Shown: positions 26,201 to 38,475 of the stretch, one piece after another
Layout: each line of letters opens with the position of its first letter
Position numbering within the stretch: position 1 is the first letter of the stretch
Assembly: GCF_002005465.1 (NCBI RefSeq)
Contig: NZ_CP014691.1
Location: 930,001 to 994,000 of the forward strand
From: Neoasaia chiangmaiensis
Lineage (GTDB): Bacteria; Pseudomonadota; Alphaproteobacteria; Acetobacterales; Acetobacteraceae
Direction of reading: 5' to 3'
Length of the DNA: 64,000 bases
Position numbers and translations under genes: made by a program
Notes under the pieces: model-generated
The model's input: only the letters and a program-made list of their open reading frames with translations
Databases searched by the model: none
Told to the model about the DNA's origin: nothing

Positions 26201-26701
26201 CGCCCTCTCCCTCAACAGAAAGGGTGAATCACAGGGCGCCCATCCTGTCACGCCACAGAATCAGCGTTCAGTGGAGCCGCTCTAGAGGGACGTTCCTGTG
26301 CAGGTCTTGCACTTAGGTGGTTCCTGACGCTCCGCATGAGGAAACGTGCGACCTGTGCCACCTGATGAAGCACCGAAAGGACAATCTCGTAGGCGTCTGA
26401 TGTCCTGACGCGATTTCTTAGGGCCTGGTCATACACATAGCGGGGCGTGTGCTTCACAATGCCCAGGGCATACGCTCGGTTCGCTACACCAAGAAAATGC
26501 CGGACACATACCGGGATGAAATCAAGTCGTGACTTACTGGCGAATCGACGCATTAAGAGAACGCGCAGTGAACAAACTGTACAGGTTTTGTACAAATCCG
26601 AACGCGTTCGCGGTGGATTTCTGCGGATCAGGGCAGACCGGATGATTTCCGGTTGCGTGCCTAGATACCGGGAAAATCTGGCGGGTTTCTGCGGAAAAGG
26701 A

Positions 26702-26776
26702 TGGTGGGTGCGACAGGGATTGAACCTGTGACCCCTGCCGTGTGAAGGCAGTGCTCTACCGCTGAGCTACGCACCC
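26702..26776 (-). tRNA. tRNA-Val (anticodon CAC), CCA encoded
   Basis: On the - strand the acceptor stem GGGTGCG pairs with CGCACCC, the D arm is AGCTCAGCGGTAGAGC, the anticodon stem-loop is CTGCC-TTCACAC-GGCAG with CAC in the loop, and the T arm is CAGGTTCAATCCCTG. CCA is encoded at 26704-26702. D and T arms are identical to tRNA-Val(GAC) at 20.8 kb. Its 3' end borders the accessory patch, as tRNA 3' ends often do. Confidence 0.97.
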
Positions 26777-26836
26777 ATCCTGCGGTGGCGCGTCTCTAAC
26801 AATACCGCGCGCACCTGGCAACCTATAAATTGCGGG

Positions 26837-28723
26837 TCAGAAGCCGAACATATGATCCAGCGAGAAGCCACCCGCCTCATCCCGCTGCCCATGATACCCG
26901 AACAGGCGGCACGTGAGATCGCGGATCAGCACGTATCCGCCCGCACCAGCATGCGCGACCCTGTCATTGCCGAAAATCTCGTGCGGCCACACCATGAATG
27001 ACCCGGAAGCATTGATGGCAATCGTCTCCGTCGCGATTTCCGTGCCATCCGCCGCATGAAGATGCAGTTCCGTCTTCGACGACGGAAGCCCCTCGACGGA
27101 TGCCGGATAGATCAGGCAGCAGAAACTGCGGCGCGTCTCCTGCCCCAGCTTGAGGAACAGACGTGTCGTCAGACCCGGCGGCGGCCCGGAATAAGACTGC
27201 GGCTCGTTTCGCCAGGTCATCAACGTGTTGAAGATGTGGCTGCCGAAGCTCGTTTCCGCCGTATGACCGTTCTCGCGACGACGATACCGCATCAGCGCAT
27301 GCAGCCAGCCGTCGCCATCGCCACCATCCCGGAAGTCATAGACAAGATCGGCATGTCCCGCCTCGCCAACAAGCGTATGTAATGCCACAGCCGTATGATG
27401 ATCGCGCGGCAGATTGCCCAGAAAATGCTGCCCCAAAGGCGAACCGTCCGCCGCAAACAGATCCAGCCGCAGCGGCAACTGACGCAGCGCCTCGGACATC
27501 GGCGTCGGCTGAACCCAGCTTTCGAATTCAGCCGGATCGAGAATGGGGAACGGCAGCAGGAAGCCACGCCCGAGATCCGGCGACAGGGTGCGCAGCGCCG
27601 GCTCCGGCTTCAGGTCACCACGCTCGACATTCAGATGCGCAATCCGCGTGCGAATCCCTTCCGTCACCTCATAACGCGGCCGCACCACATGATTGCCGGA
27701 TCGCAGTTCGAGTTGCATCGGCCAGACAGCGTCCGGCAGCAACGCACCGATATCGACGGCCCGGCTGGCGAACGGTCCGATATCGCCCTCGACAGCATGG
27801 TGATCTTCCACGCCCATCGGATTGAAGGTGATCGCGCCACTCGGAATCGGCGTGGCATGACTGTTCTGAATCCAGACAACAATCTTCTCGCCCGGCGCCG
27901 GCGCCGGTAACGTCGCATAGCGGGGCGACGGCCATGCGTTGGCATCATGCGTGACCGACAGGCTGGGCTCCGCGCCCTTCCCATAGATATCCAACGCATA
28001 CTTCACGACATCATGCCCACGCGCGCCGATGACATGAATGAACAACTGCCCACAGAAGGACGGCAGACCGAAACGCCGCCGAACCTCGGCACTGTCGATC
28101 ACGATACCCGCCGGCCCATCCGGCACCGGCTGGCGCCATTCCGCCAAAATCGCACCGGCATGATCGTAAAGCCGCAACCAGTACTGAACATCGCGTGCGC
28201 CGTAATCACACCAGTAATTCGCCGTCACCAGTCGCGTCGAAAACCGCTCGTCGTCACGGAAAAACGCGAAGTTCGTCGCGAAATTGAGTTTGTCGAGATA
28301 ATGGCGCGGCTGGCTCAGCATCGCCTCGGGCAAACGGGCCTCATGCAACGACAGGGAAGCCTGCCCTCCCCGCGTCACGCGCCCCAGTCGGGCCAGCATT
28401 TTTTCCTGTTCGAAGGAGACTGCCAGAACATTCCGTGCCGGCCCGTCACCCAGCGCCGTCAACGCCAGTTTGACGCCGCCGAATCCATCCGGCTGGCCGA
28501 CCTGCTCGGAATCATGCGTGTAAAGACCGGCCGTCGGTCGAAACCCGGCATAAAGCGCCACGAGGGTCGTCGCCATCCCGTCCGGATCGTAAAGCGCCAG
28601 TCCGCCTTCCGTCGACAATCGCGCCGCCAGAGCCTGCAACGCCACGCTGGCCACGGGATGAGCCAGCGCCTTGTACAGCACGTTGCCCCCACCTTTGGCA
28701 TCGAATGTCCGGATGTTCAGCAT
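26837..28723 (-). CDS. Large protein of unknown function
   Basis: A 628-residue protein starting MLNIRTFDAKGGGNVLYKAL and ending GGFSLDHMFGF. No signal peptide or membrane helix is visible. Long beta-rich stretches (LRLYDHAGAILAEWRQPVPD; GYVLIRDLTCRLFGYHGQ) suggest several beta-sandwich modules. I recognise no named family; I would expect similar proteins in Acetobacteraceae. It sits 60 bases from tRNA-Val and is followed 52 bases upstream by the ELM1-family gene on the same strand, so the two may be one unit. Base composition matches the core genome. Confidence 0.75.
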   Translation of the reverse strand: MLNIRTFDAKGGGNVLYKALAHPVASVALQALAARLSTEGGLALYDPDGMATTLVALYAGFRPTAGLYTHDSEQVGQPDGFGGVKLALTALGDGPARNVLAVSFEQEKMLARLGRVTRGGQASLSLHEARLPEAMLSQPRHYLDKLNFATNFAFFRDDERFSTRLVTANYWCDYGARDVQYWLRLYDHAGAILAEWRQPVPDGPAGIVIDSAEVRRRFGLPSFCGQLFIHVIGARGHDVVKYALDIYGKGAEPSLSVTHDANAWPSPRYATLPAPAPGEKIVVWIQNSHATPIPSGAITFNPMGVEDHHAVEGDIGPFASRAVDIGALLPDAVWPMQLELRSGNHVVRPRYEVTEGIRTRIAHLNVERGDLKPEPALRTLSPDLGRGFLLPFPILDPAEFESWVQPTPMSEALRQLPLRLDLFAADGSPLGQHFLGNLPRDHHTAVALHTLVGEAGHADLVYDFRDGGDGDGWLHALMRYRRRENGHTAETSFGSHIFNTLMTWRNEPQSYSGPPPGLTTRLFLKLGQETRRSFCCLIYPASVEGLPSSKTELHLHAADGTEIATETIAINASGSFMVWPHEIFGNDRVAHAGAGGYVLIRDLTCRLFGYHGQRDEAGGFSLDHMFGF

Positions 28724-28775
28724 AATCTTCCCGTTCCATTACCCAGCGTCGCAGACCGAACGCGCAACGTGTCGC

Positions 28776-29711
28776 TCACAGCCGATCACCAAGGCGACGG
28801 CGCAGTTCTCCCGCCGCAATCGTCGTGTCGTCAAGCGGCGTGACAGACCAGTCCGACCAATGCCCGGTAAACGGTCGCACCCGACCGGCCTCGATCAGTG
28901 TCCCGATGAAGGCCGAAATCCGCCTCGAACGCCCCGGCAACGCGACCACCTGCACCGGCGCACACGTTGCCACGGCCTCCGACACCATCGAAACGCTGTC
29001 CATCGTCACGACGATCATATCCGCGCAGCCGAGCATCCCCAGATAGGGGTTTTCGCCCGTCCCGTCCCAGACCGACGCATCGCAATCGACCAGACACGCG
29101 CGCAAGGCCGCCAATGCCTGCGAATCGGTGCGTCGCGACGGCGTCACGGCAATGACCGCACCGCTTTCGCGCGCCATGCGCACCAGCCCGTCGCCCAGGG
29201 CGCGCGCTTCCGGAACACCGAAGACGAATCGTCCATTCGCGCCGCCGATCAATACGACGATCAGACGTCGGCCGGGCTTTCTCAACCGCGCACACCAGAC
29301 GTCCCGCGCCGCCGACAGTTTATCCTGCGTCACGCCATGCATCGCATTGCGGGACAGCACGATGTTCGGCCCCTCCACACCGTCATGATGATTGGCGACG
29401 ATCATGTCGAAACGCCCAAGCGCCATGCGCGGATTCTGGATCTGCACGATCGGCAGGCCGAGCCGCCGCGCCAGCGCAGCCCCGGCAACGCCGCCCGTGC
29501 CGCCGACGCTGAGAAGCAGCCTCGTCTCCGCCGGAATATCGAACGGCGCCATGGAAGCCAGCGGCCAGGGGCAATACCGTGCCGGAACATGCCGCCAGAT
29601 TCCCCGACGTGTAACAGGATGAAAGGTCCAGGCCTGTCCCGCACGCTCGGCAAGCCCGGCAGCCTGCGCGCGCATGCCGGCAAAATCTTCGGCGATAATG
29701 GCAATCGTCAT
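28776..29711 (-). CDS. ELM1/GtrOC1-family protein (putative nucleoside-diphosphate-sugar epimerase/transferase-like)
   Basis: A 311-residue cytoplasmic protein of the mitochondrial-fission ELM1 family, widespread in alphaproteobacteria without a proven biochemical role; the fold resembles GT-B glycosyltransferases. Family stretches: IVQIQNPRMALGRFDMIVAN near 88-107, HHDGVEGPNIVLSRNAMHGV near 108-127, VVLIGGANGRFVFG near 152-165 and ADMIVVTMDSVSMVSEAVAT near 230-249. It is the likely upstream partner of the 628-residue unknown gene. A role in envelope polysaccharide is only a guess. Confidence 0.8.
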   Translation of the reverse strand: MTIAIIAEDFAGMRAQAAGLAERAGQAWTFHPVTRRGIWRHVPARYCPWPLASMAPFDIPAETRLLLSVGGTGGVAGAALARRLGLPIVQIQNPRMALGRFDMIVANHHDGVEGPNIVLSRNAMHGVTQDKLSAARDVWCARLRKPGRRLIVVLIGGANGRFVFGVPEARALGDGLVRMARESGAVIAVTPSRRTDSQALAALRACLVDCDASVWDGTGENPYLGMLGCADMIVVTMDSVSMVSEAVATCAPVQVVALPGRSRRISAFIGTLIEAGRVRPFTGHWSDWSVTPLDDTTIAAGELRRRLGDRL

Positions 29712-29756
29712 GGATCGCTATTTCCCGAATGCACGGAAGTTTGGCAATAAGCGCGC

Positions 29757-30899
29757 ATGGATACCGCCGCCCTTCATGATTTCGCCGATTTCAACCTCCT
29801 GCCGCCCCTGCTCTCGGCGCTGGAGCGCGGCGGCTACAAGAAACCCAGCGCCATCCAGATGCAAGCCATCCCGGCCCTCGTCTCCGGTCAGGACGTTCTG
29901 GCCATCGCGCAGACAGGGTCCGGCAAGACAGCCGCCTACGCCCTGCCCATTCTCGACCGGCTGGGCCGCCTCGCCCCCCAGCGCCATCCCGGCGCGCCGA
30001 CCGCGCTGGTGCTGGCGCCAACCCGGGAACTGGCCACGCAGATCGCCAGCGTTTTCCGTCAGTTCGGTCGCGCCCTCCCGCTCCGGACACGCGTCGCCTG
30101 CGGCGGCCTGCCGCGCGACGGCCAGATCAAGGCCCTTGCGGAAGGCGTGGATATCCTGGTCGGCACGCCCGGGCGCCTGATCGACCTGCTGGATGGCGGG
30201 CACCTGCATCTTGAAAATGCCGGTCTTCTCGTGCTGGACGAAGCCGATCGCATGCTCGACGGAGACTTTCTGGAAGACATGGCGCGCATTGCCGCCCATC
30301 TGCCCGACAAACGCCAGACCGCGCTCTGCTCGGCCACCGCCTCCGCCACCGTGCGTACACTTGCGCAGCGCCTGCTGCACAAGCCGGTTGCCATCGAAAT
30401 CGAAGCCGAGACCGTCACCCCCAAGCGTATCCGCCAACGCGCGATCTTCGCCGACAAGGCCGAGAAACCAAAACTCGTCGCCGCGGCGTTGCGGGGCACC
30501 CGCGACCGCGCCATCGTCTTCGTCCGCACGAAAGCCGACGCCGAACGACTCGCCGGAATACTCCGCCGCGAGGATATTGCCGTGGAGACCATTCACGGCG
30601 ACCGGACCCAGGGCGCGCGCAACAAGGCGCTCGATGCGTTTCGCGCCGGACGCGTCCGCGCGCTCATCGCAACCGATATCGCCGCGCGCGGCCTCGATAT
30701 CGGCGACATCATGCTCGTGGTGAACATGGATCTGCCGGACAAGGCGGAAACCTACGTGCATCGGATCGGCCGGACCGCACGCGCCGGCAAGCGCGGCGCG
30801 GCATTGACGCTATGCGACGTCGACGAACGCACCACGCTGCGGGAGATCGAGAAGAAGATCGGCTATCGCATCACGATCGTCGGGCCGGAAGCCCTCTGA
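29757..30899 (+). CDS. DEAD-box ATP-dependent RNA helicase, RhlE-like
   Basis: A 380-residue RNA helicase with all core motifs. They are the Q motif GYKKPSAIQMQAIP, Walker A AQTGSGKT, PTRELATQI, GTPGRLIDLL, DEAD in VLDEADRMLD, SAT in LCSATAS, then IVFVRTKADAERL, IATDIAARGLDI and HRIGRTARAG. It stops soon after the helicase core, so it lacks the basic C-terminal extension of many RhlE/SrmB proteins. Such enzymes remodel RNA in ribosome assembly or mRNA decay. The start lies 45 bases from the divergent ELM1-family gene. It is convergent with the glycosyltransferase gene, stop next to stop. Confidence 0.92.
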   Translation: MDTAALHDFADFNLLPPLLSALERGGYKKPSAIQMQAIPALVSGQDVLAIAQTGSGKTAAYALPILDRLGRLAPQRHPGAPTALVLAPTRELATQIASVFRQFGRALPLRTRVACGGLPRDGQIKALAEGVDILVGTPGRLIDLLDGGHLHLENAGLLVLDEADRMLDGDFLEDMARIAAHLPDKRQTALCSATASATVRTLAQRLLHKPVAIEIEAETVTPKRIRQRAIFADKAEKPKLVAAALRGTRDRAIVFVRTKADAERLAGILRREDIAVETIHGDRTQGARNKALDAFRAGRVRALIATDIAARGLDIGDIMLVVNMDLPDKAETYVHRIGRTARAGKRGAALTLCDVDERTTLREIEKKIGYRITIVGPEAL

Positions 30900-31970
30900 T
30901 CAGGGGCAGGCTCCGCCGCGCCCCCGCAGCCCATCCAGCGCACCACGCAGCATCAGTTTCAGACGGGTGAGACGGCGGTTGCCGCGCAGGGTGTAGATCG
31001 CGATATACGGCACCACGCGGGAGACGAAATACAATCGCCATGCCGACTGGACATAGCCGCGTCTGGCCAGGATGAGCGCATTGCGAATCCAGTAGTAATT
31101 GCGCACCGGCGCATGCAGGGAGATGCTGCGCGACCCCACCTGGATACGGCCCGCGCCCAGGGTGTGATCCATCACGCAGGCATCGGTCTGGAAATGCCGA
31201 TAGCCCTTCGCGGCCGCACGAAACCCCCATTCCAGATCGACCAGATCGATGAAGAGGGGTTCATCCATCAGCCCCACCGCCCGCAACGTGTCCAGCGGCA
31301 GCAGCGAACCCGAGGCGATCACGAAATCCACCTCCGTCTGCTTCGATGCTGGAGAGGTCGGCCGCTGCCGGACGATCCGCCAGCCCCGCGCCCGCCAGGA
31401 CGCCCCGATCCGTCCGTCATGCGTATCGCGATACGCGCATCCCACCGAACCAAGCCGCACACCCGCATCGCGCAGGTCACGCATCGCCGCACTCAAATGC
31501 CCCACCGCATCGGCCGGTAGCAGCGTATCCTGATCCATCAGCAGGACCGCCTCCGCGCCCTCGCGCTGCGCCAGCCGAATGCCCTCGTTCTGCGCCGCCG
31601 CAATGCCCCGATTTTCCGGCAGACCGATGAAGACCGCGCCCAGCGCCTCGACCCGCGCCCTGATCGCCGATGCCGCATGCGAACCGTTATCGACCACCAC
31701 CAGCCGCTCGACCTGCGCCGACACGCGCGCGGCACCTTCGTCGAAACGCGCAAGATCGGGATTGAACGTCACGATGACGCCGAAAATCCCCCGGCCTTGA
31801 GAGGCAGCCACGCTATCGGAGGAACTCAGCAAATCCGTCTCACCACATCCTGTCCGGGATGCCGAAACCCGGCAGGCCCGCAAAGTTTCGCAACAGCTAG
31901 CATAAAGCGCAGGGCGAAGCACCAACACGCGCGATACACGAGGGTTGTAGCCGCCTTCGGGCAGTATCAT
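30900..31970 (-). CDS. Glycosyltransferase family 2 (rhamnosyltransferase-like)
   Basis: GT-A fold sugar transferase. GIFGVIVTFNPDLARFDEGA opens the domain, LVVVDNGS and PENRGIAAAQNEGIRLAQRE follow, and MDQDTLLP holds the metal-binding DxD. LFIDLVDLEWGFRAAAKGYR is typical of rhamnosyltransferases that build O-antigen or capsule. The C-terminal basic stretch may contact the membrane. The start is uncertain: ATG 31970 would place about 46 extra residues before the domain and abut the divergent argE. A TTG or GTG at about 31824-31842 would give a start nearer the domain. No other polysaccharide genes are adjacent. Confidence 0.82.
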   Translation of the reverse strand: MILPEGGYNPRVSRVLVLRPALYASCCETLRACRVSASRTGCGETDLLSSSDSVAASQGRGIFGVIVTFNPDLARFDEGAARVSAQVERLVVVDNGSHAASAIRARVEALGAVFIGLPENRGIAAAQNEGIRLAQREGAEAVLLMDQDTLLPADAVGHLSAAMRDLRDAGVRLGSVGCAYRDTHDGRIGASWRARGWRIVRQRPTSPASKQTEVDFVIASGSLLPLDTLRAVGLMDEPLFIDLVDLEWGFRAAAKGYRHFQTDACVMDHTLGAGRIQVGSRSISLHAPVRNYYWIRNALILARRGYVQSAWRLYFVSRVVPYIAIYTLRGNRRLTRLKLMLRGALDGLRGRGGACP

Positions 31971-31980
31971 AGTGTCGGCC

Positions 31981-33156
31981 ATGATCCCGAAGGATGCACC
32001 TCGCGCCGATACCGTGGCGATCCTGGACCGGCTCGTCAGCTTCGACACCACGAGCCGGCGACCGAACGCGCCGCTCATCGACTGGATCGCCGCCTATCTT
32101 CGCGACCACGATGTGCCCTTCACGCGCTCGCGCGGTCCCGAGGACGGGAAATGGAGCCTGCACGCCATCATCGGCCCGCAAACGGCTGGCGGCATCGCCT
32201 TCGCCGGGCATGTCGACTGCGTGCCGGTCGACGGACAGGACTGGACGCACGACCCGTTCACCCTGCGCGAGGAAGACGGCAGACTCTATGCGCGTGGCGC
32301 GGCCGACATGAAGGGCTTCGTTGCCGCAATGCTCGCCGCCGTGCCGGACCTGCAAGCCATGCAGCCGGCCAGGCCGGTTCATCTTCTCATCACCTTCGAC
32401 GAGGAGACGACCTGCGACGGCGCACGCCACCTGATGGCGGATGTCCTCTCGCGCGATCAACTTCCCGATCTCTGCGTCGTCGGCGAGCCGACGCTCATGT
32501 CGCCGATCGTGGCGCACAAAGGCCGCCTGGCGCTCCGGATCACCTTCACCGGCCGCGCCGGTCATTCCTCCAATCCCGACGGCGGTGCGAACGCCCTGCA
32601 CGCCATGGGCCGGGCGATCGCCTATATCGCGGACGAGGCAAGCCGATTCGCCCGGGAAGGATGCCGGGCGGAAGGCTTCGTGCCCCCTTACACGACCATG
32701 CAGGTCGGCCTCGCCTCAGGGGGCGCCATTCTCAACATCATTCCCGAACACGCCCAGCTGGAAATGGAATGGCGTCCCGTGCCGGGCGACGACGCCCGCG
32801 CCGAGGCGGATCGATTGCAGCACGCGCTCGCGCCACTGCACGACGAACTGCGCCGCCACGGCCCCGATTGCGGCATCCGTTACGAGGTCATCTGCGATCT
32901 GCCGCCCCTCGATCTCCCGACGGAACATCCATTGACCGATCTCACGCGTCAGGTGACCGGCTCCAATGCGGCAGGCCATGTCTCCTACGGCACCGAAGCG
33001 GGCATCTACCAACGCGCCGGCATGCCGGCGATCGTCTGCGGCCCCGGCGATATCGCCCAGGCCCATCGCCCGGATGAATGGATCGCACGCGAGCAGCTCG
33101 ATCGCTGCGATCGTTTCCTTCGGGCCATGGCCCGCAAGGTCTGTTCGGCGCCATGA
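31981..33156 (+). CDS. argE: Acetylornithine deacetylase (M20 metallopeptidase family)
   Basis: Removes acetate from N-acetylornithine in arginine synthesis, cytoplasmic and zinc or cobalt dependent. Motifs: FAGHVDCVPVD (first metal His and catalytic Asp), GAADMKGF (bridging Asp), FDEETTCDGA (catalytic Glu-Glu), VVGEPT and TGRAGHSSNPDGGANAL (dimerisation-domain His). About 391 residues. An in-frame GTG at 31972 is an alternative start; ATG 31981 (MIPKDAPRADTV) is preferred although neither has a strong ribosome binding site. The stop overlaps the next gene by ATGA. The M20 family is broad, so the argE label rests on overall pattern. Confidence 0.85.
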   Translation: MIPKDAPRADTVAILDRLVSFDTTSRRPNAPLIDWIAAYLRDHDVPFTRSRGPEDGKWSLHAIIGPQTAGGIAFAGHVDCVPVDGQDWTHDPFTLREEDGRLYARGAADMKGFVAAMLAAVPDLQAMQPARPVHLLITFDEETTCDGARHLMADVLSRDQLPDLCVVGEPTLMSPIVAHKGRLALRITFTGRAGHSSNPDGGANALHAMGRAIAYIADEASRFAREGCRAEGFVPPYTTMQVGLASGGAILNIIPEHAQLEMEWRPVPGDDARAEADRLQHALAPLHDELRRHGPDCGIRYEVICDLPPLDLPTEHPLTDLTRQVTGSNAAGHVSYGTEAGIYQRAGMPAIVCGPGDIAQAHRPDEWIAREQLDRCDRFLRAMARKVCSAP

Positions 33157-34214
33157 CCTGCGGCGCCTCGCCTCGTGACCATCATCCGGTCCGCATCCGG
33201 CGACAGCGCCTGTCCGAAACGCTCTTCATCGCCCGGCCGCTCCCGCGTTTCGAGGTGCGCATACGCCCCCCCAATCTGTCCGAATGGCAGCGCGGCAACA
33301 CGGGCATACGGGGCGTCATGCAGTTCGATTCCAATCGCGTCGGACCGCATGCGGTGCTGGTCAGCCTCATGCACGGCAACGAATTCGCGGGCGCCATCGC
33401 GCTCGACCGCATTATCCGGCAGGGAGTCAACCCGCGAAGCGGCACGGTCAGCTTCGTCTTCGCCAATCTCGACGCCTTTGCGCGCTTCGACCCGGACGCA
33501 CCCACGGCCTCGCGCTTCATCGACGAGGACATGAACCGCGTCTGGAACAGCGACCGGCTGAACGGCACCCAATCCAGCCTGGAACTCAACCGCGCGCGGG
33601 AATTACTGCCGGTCTTGCAAAGTGCGGATATCCTGCTCGACCTGCATTCGATGCTCTGGGACTCGGAACCGCTCCTCATCGCGCCCGGAACACGACGCTC
33701 CAGCGCACTCGCCGCAAGTCTGGCCGGAAGTTCCGGCATGCCGCGCCTGATCGTGACCGATCTCGGCCATCTGGGCGGTTCACGTCTTATCGAACAGTCG
33801 CGCTTCATCCGGGCCGGTGGCCCCGCGCGCAGCGTCCTGCTGGAAGCCGGGCAGCACTGGCAGGCTGACACGATCGCAACTTCGCTTCATGTCGCCCAAC
33901 GCCTGCTCGATAACGCCGAAGCCATGCATCTCGACGCCATGGATGTAGGGGTCATTCATCCTGAGCAGGCCATCGTGACCGATAACGTCATGGCCCGCAG
34001 CGCCGCCTTCACCTTTGCCCATCCCTTCCGGGGCGGCGATATCGTCCAGCGGGCCGGCACGGTGATCGCGCGCGATGGCGATGACGAAATCTGCACGCCC
34101 TATGACGGCTGCCTGCTCGTCATGCCCAACCATCGCGCCCGGCGTGGCCAGCTGGCCGTCCGCCTCGCGCGCCTGATCGGCGAAGACCCGCCGCCGCGTC
34201 AGGCGCCGGGATAG
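33153..34214 (+). CDS. Succinylglutamate desuccinylase/aspartoacylase family hydrolase
   Basis: A 353-residue zinc hydrolase related to M14 carboxypeptidases (AstE/AspA group), cleaving N-acyl amino acids or similar amides. [16 protein letters not shown] near 70-85 provides the His and Glu zinc ligands and [15 protein letters not shown] near 160-174 the second His. [10 protein letters not shown] fits the substrate Asn-Arg pair. ATG 33153 overlaps the argE stop, making an argE-hydrolase unit; two enzymes that deacylate amino acids side by side suggests related substrates. The 3' end overlaps glyA tail to tail by 16 bases. Confidence 0.83.
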   Translation: MTCGASPRDHHPVRIRRQRLSETLFIARPLPRFEVRIRPPNLSEWQRGNTGIRGVMQFDSNRVGPHAVLVSLMHGNEFAGAIALDRIIRQGVNPRSGTVSFVFANLDAFARFDPDAPTASRFIDEDMNRVWNSDRLNGTQSSLELNRARELLPVLQSADILLDLHSMLWDSEPLLIAPGTRRSSALAASLAGSSGMPRLIVTDLGHLGGSRLIEQSRFIRAGGPARSVLLEAGQHWQADTIATSLHVAQRLLDNAEAMHLDAMDVGVIHPEQAIVTDNVMARSAAFTFAHPFRGGDIVQRAGTVIARDGDDEICTPYDGCLLVMPNHRARRGQLAVRLARLIGEDPPPRQAPG

Positions 34215-35506
34215 GCCACGTCATAGATCGGAAAGCGGGCGCAAAGTGCTTTGACGTCCTCATGCACACGCGCTTCCACCGCATCCTGTTCCGCCGTGCC
34301 GAATGCACTCAGCACCACATCGATCATACGCCCGATCTCACGGAACTCCGCCACGCCGAAACCGCGCGTCGTGGCCGCCGGACTGCCAAGACGGATGCCC
34401 GACGTCACGAACGGCTTCTCCGGATCGAACGGAATGGCATTCTTGTTCGCCGTGATGCCCGCACGCTCCAGCGCCGCTTCCGCAACCTTGCCGGTCACGT
34501 TCTTCGGCCGCAGATCGACCAGGATGAGATGGCAATCCGTCCCGCCCGTCACGATATCGAAACCACGTGTCGCCAGCTCGTCGGCCAGCGCACGCGCATT
34601 GTCGAACACCGCCTGCTGATAGGCCTTGAACGACGGCTTCAGCGCCTCACCGAACGCCACGGCCTTGCCGGCGATGACATGCATCAGCGGCCCGCCCTGC
34701 AAGCCGGGGAAAACGGCCGAGTTGATCTTCTTCGCCAGTTCCGGATCGTTCGTCAGCACGATGCCGCCACGCGGACCGCGCAGGGTCTTGTGCGTCGTGC
34801 TCGTCACCACATGCGCATGCGGCACGGGATTGGGATAGAGCCCCGCTGCCACCAGACCCGCGAAATGCGCCATATCCACCATCAGATACGCGCCGACCTC
34901 GTCCGCGATCCGGCGAAAACGCGCGAAATCGATCTCACGCGGATACGCGGAACCACCGGCCACGATGATCTTCGGCTTGTGTTCCCGCGCGAGATTCTCC
35001 ATCTCGTCGTAGTCGAGCGCACCGTCCTGCGCGCGCACGCCATACTGCACGGCATGAAACCATTTGCCGGAATAGTTCGGCGCGGCGCCATGCGTCAGAT
35101 GCCCACCCGCCGCCAGACTCATGCCCAGCACCACGTCGCCAGGCTTGCCGAGCGCCATGAACGCTGCCTGGTTGGCATTGGCGCCCGAATGCGGCTGCAC
35201 GTTGGCGAATTCCGCACCGAAGATCGCCTTCACACGCTCGATGGCCAGGTTCTCCACCCGGTCCACGTCGACGCAGCCGCCGTAATAGCGTTTGCCCGGC
35301 AGACCCTCGGCATATTTGTTCGTCAGGACAGAACCCTGCGCCTCGAGAACGGCGAAGGACGTGATGTTCTCGGACGCGATCAGTTCGATCCCGTCCTGCT
35401 GGCGCACCAGTTCGTCCTGAAGGATTTCCGCCACAGCCGGATCGATATCGCGCAGCGCGCCATGGAAGAATTCATGCAGGCCAGCCTGACCGGGTTGTTC
35501 CGTCAT
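34199..35506 (-). CDS. glyA: Serine hydroxymethyltransferase
   Basis: A 435-residue PLP enzyme interconverting serine and glycine and charging tetrahydrofolate with one-carbon units. [59 protein letters not shown] and the PLP lysine motif [14 protein letters not shown] are all present. ATG 35506 ([14 protein letters not shown]) is chosen from several in-frame starts because GGAGA lies eight to nine bases before it. The gene is monocistronic, with 121 bases to the divergent permease. Its product feeds purine synthesis encoded at 39-47 kb. Confidence 0.97.
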   Translation of the reverse strand: MTEQPGQAGLHEFFHGALRDIDPAVAEILQDELVRQQDGIELIASENITSFAVLEAQGSVLTNKYAEGLPGKRYYGGCVDVDRVENLAIERVKAIFGAEFANVQPHSGANANQAAFMALGKPGDVVLGMSLAAGGHLTHGAAPNYSGKWFHAVQYGVRAQDGALDYDEMENLAREHKPKIIVAGGSAYPREIDFARFRRIADEVGAYLMVDMAHFAGLVAAGLYPNPVPHAHVVTSTTHKTLRGPRGGIVLTNDPELAKKINSAVFPGLQGGPLMHVIAGKAVAFGEALKPSFKAYQQAVFDNARALADELATRGFDIVTGGTDCHLILVDLRPKNVTGKVAEAALERAGITANKNAIPFDPEKPFVTSGIRLGSPAATTRGFGVAEFREIGRMIDVVLSAFGTAEQDAVEARVHEDVKALCARFPIYDVAYPGA

Positions 35507-35627
35507 CGTATCTGTCTCCATAATGGGCGCGCATTCATGCGGATAAACGCGTATGGGATGCGCCAATATCGCAGAATGCCCGGCACCGCAAAGACTTGTC
35601 GCGCCTTATCGAGCCAAGGACTACCGA

Positions 35628-38463
<2,836 letters not shown>

Positions 38464-38475
38464 GAAGAAAGGCGA

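Larger units (their letters stand above)
25241..26282 (-). mobile_element. IS630-family insertion sequence, apparently complete
   Basis: 1042 bases bounded by TA on each side (25239-25240 and 26283-26284), the target duplication expected for the IS630/Tc1 group. Imperfect terminal inverted repeats: left GAGCCGTTCCAC, right (reverse complement) GAGCGGCTCCAC. It encodes two overlapping - strand frames that make one transposase by -1 frameshifting. Both ends, the HTH and the DDE residues are present, so it may be active. It interrupts an unrecognised gene within the patch between tRNA-Ser and tRNA-Val. A diverged fragment of the same family sits at 17.45-17.68 kb. Confidence 0.92.
25210..26595 (-). 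pseudogene. Unrecognised gene interrupted near its 3' end by an IS630 element
   Basis: Two parts on the - strand: codons from at least 26595 (TTG; the frame stays open back to the tRNA-Val end at 26702) down to 26285, and 25240-25210. If the element 25241-26282 and one TA copy are removed, the frame continues through RPAQERPSRYLHVVHRT to TAA at 25212-25210. About 113 residues would result from the TTG, including FIPVCVRHFLGVANRAYALG and RVRTSDAYEIVLSVLHQVAQ. I do not recognise the family. A gap-free join across an IS excision supports a once-intact gene. Its true start is unknown. Confidence 0.5.

Noticed and set aside
17450-26282. Inversion by simple homologous recombination between the two IS630 copies
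   Set aside because: Both copies have the same orientation and differ at roughly a quarter of positions, so direct recombination would delete, not invert. The skew reversal stands, but needs another mechanism or a lost element copy.
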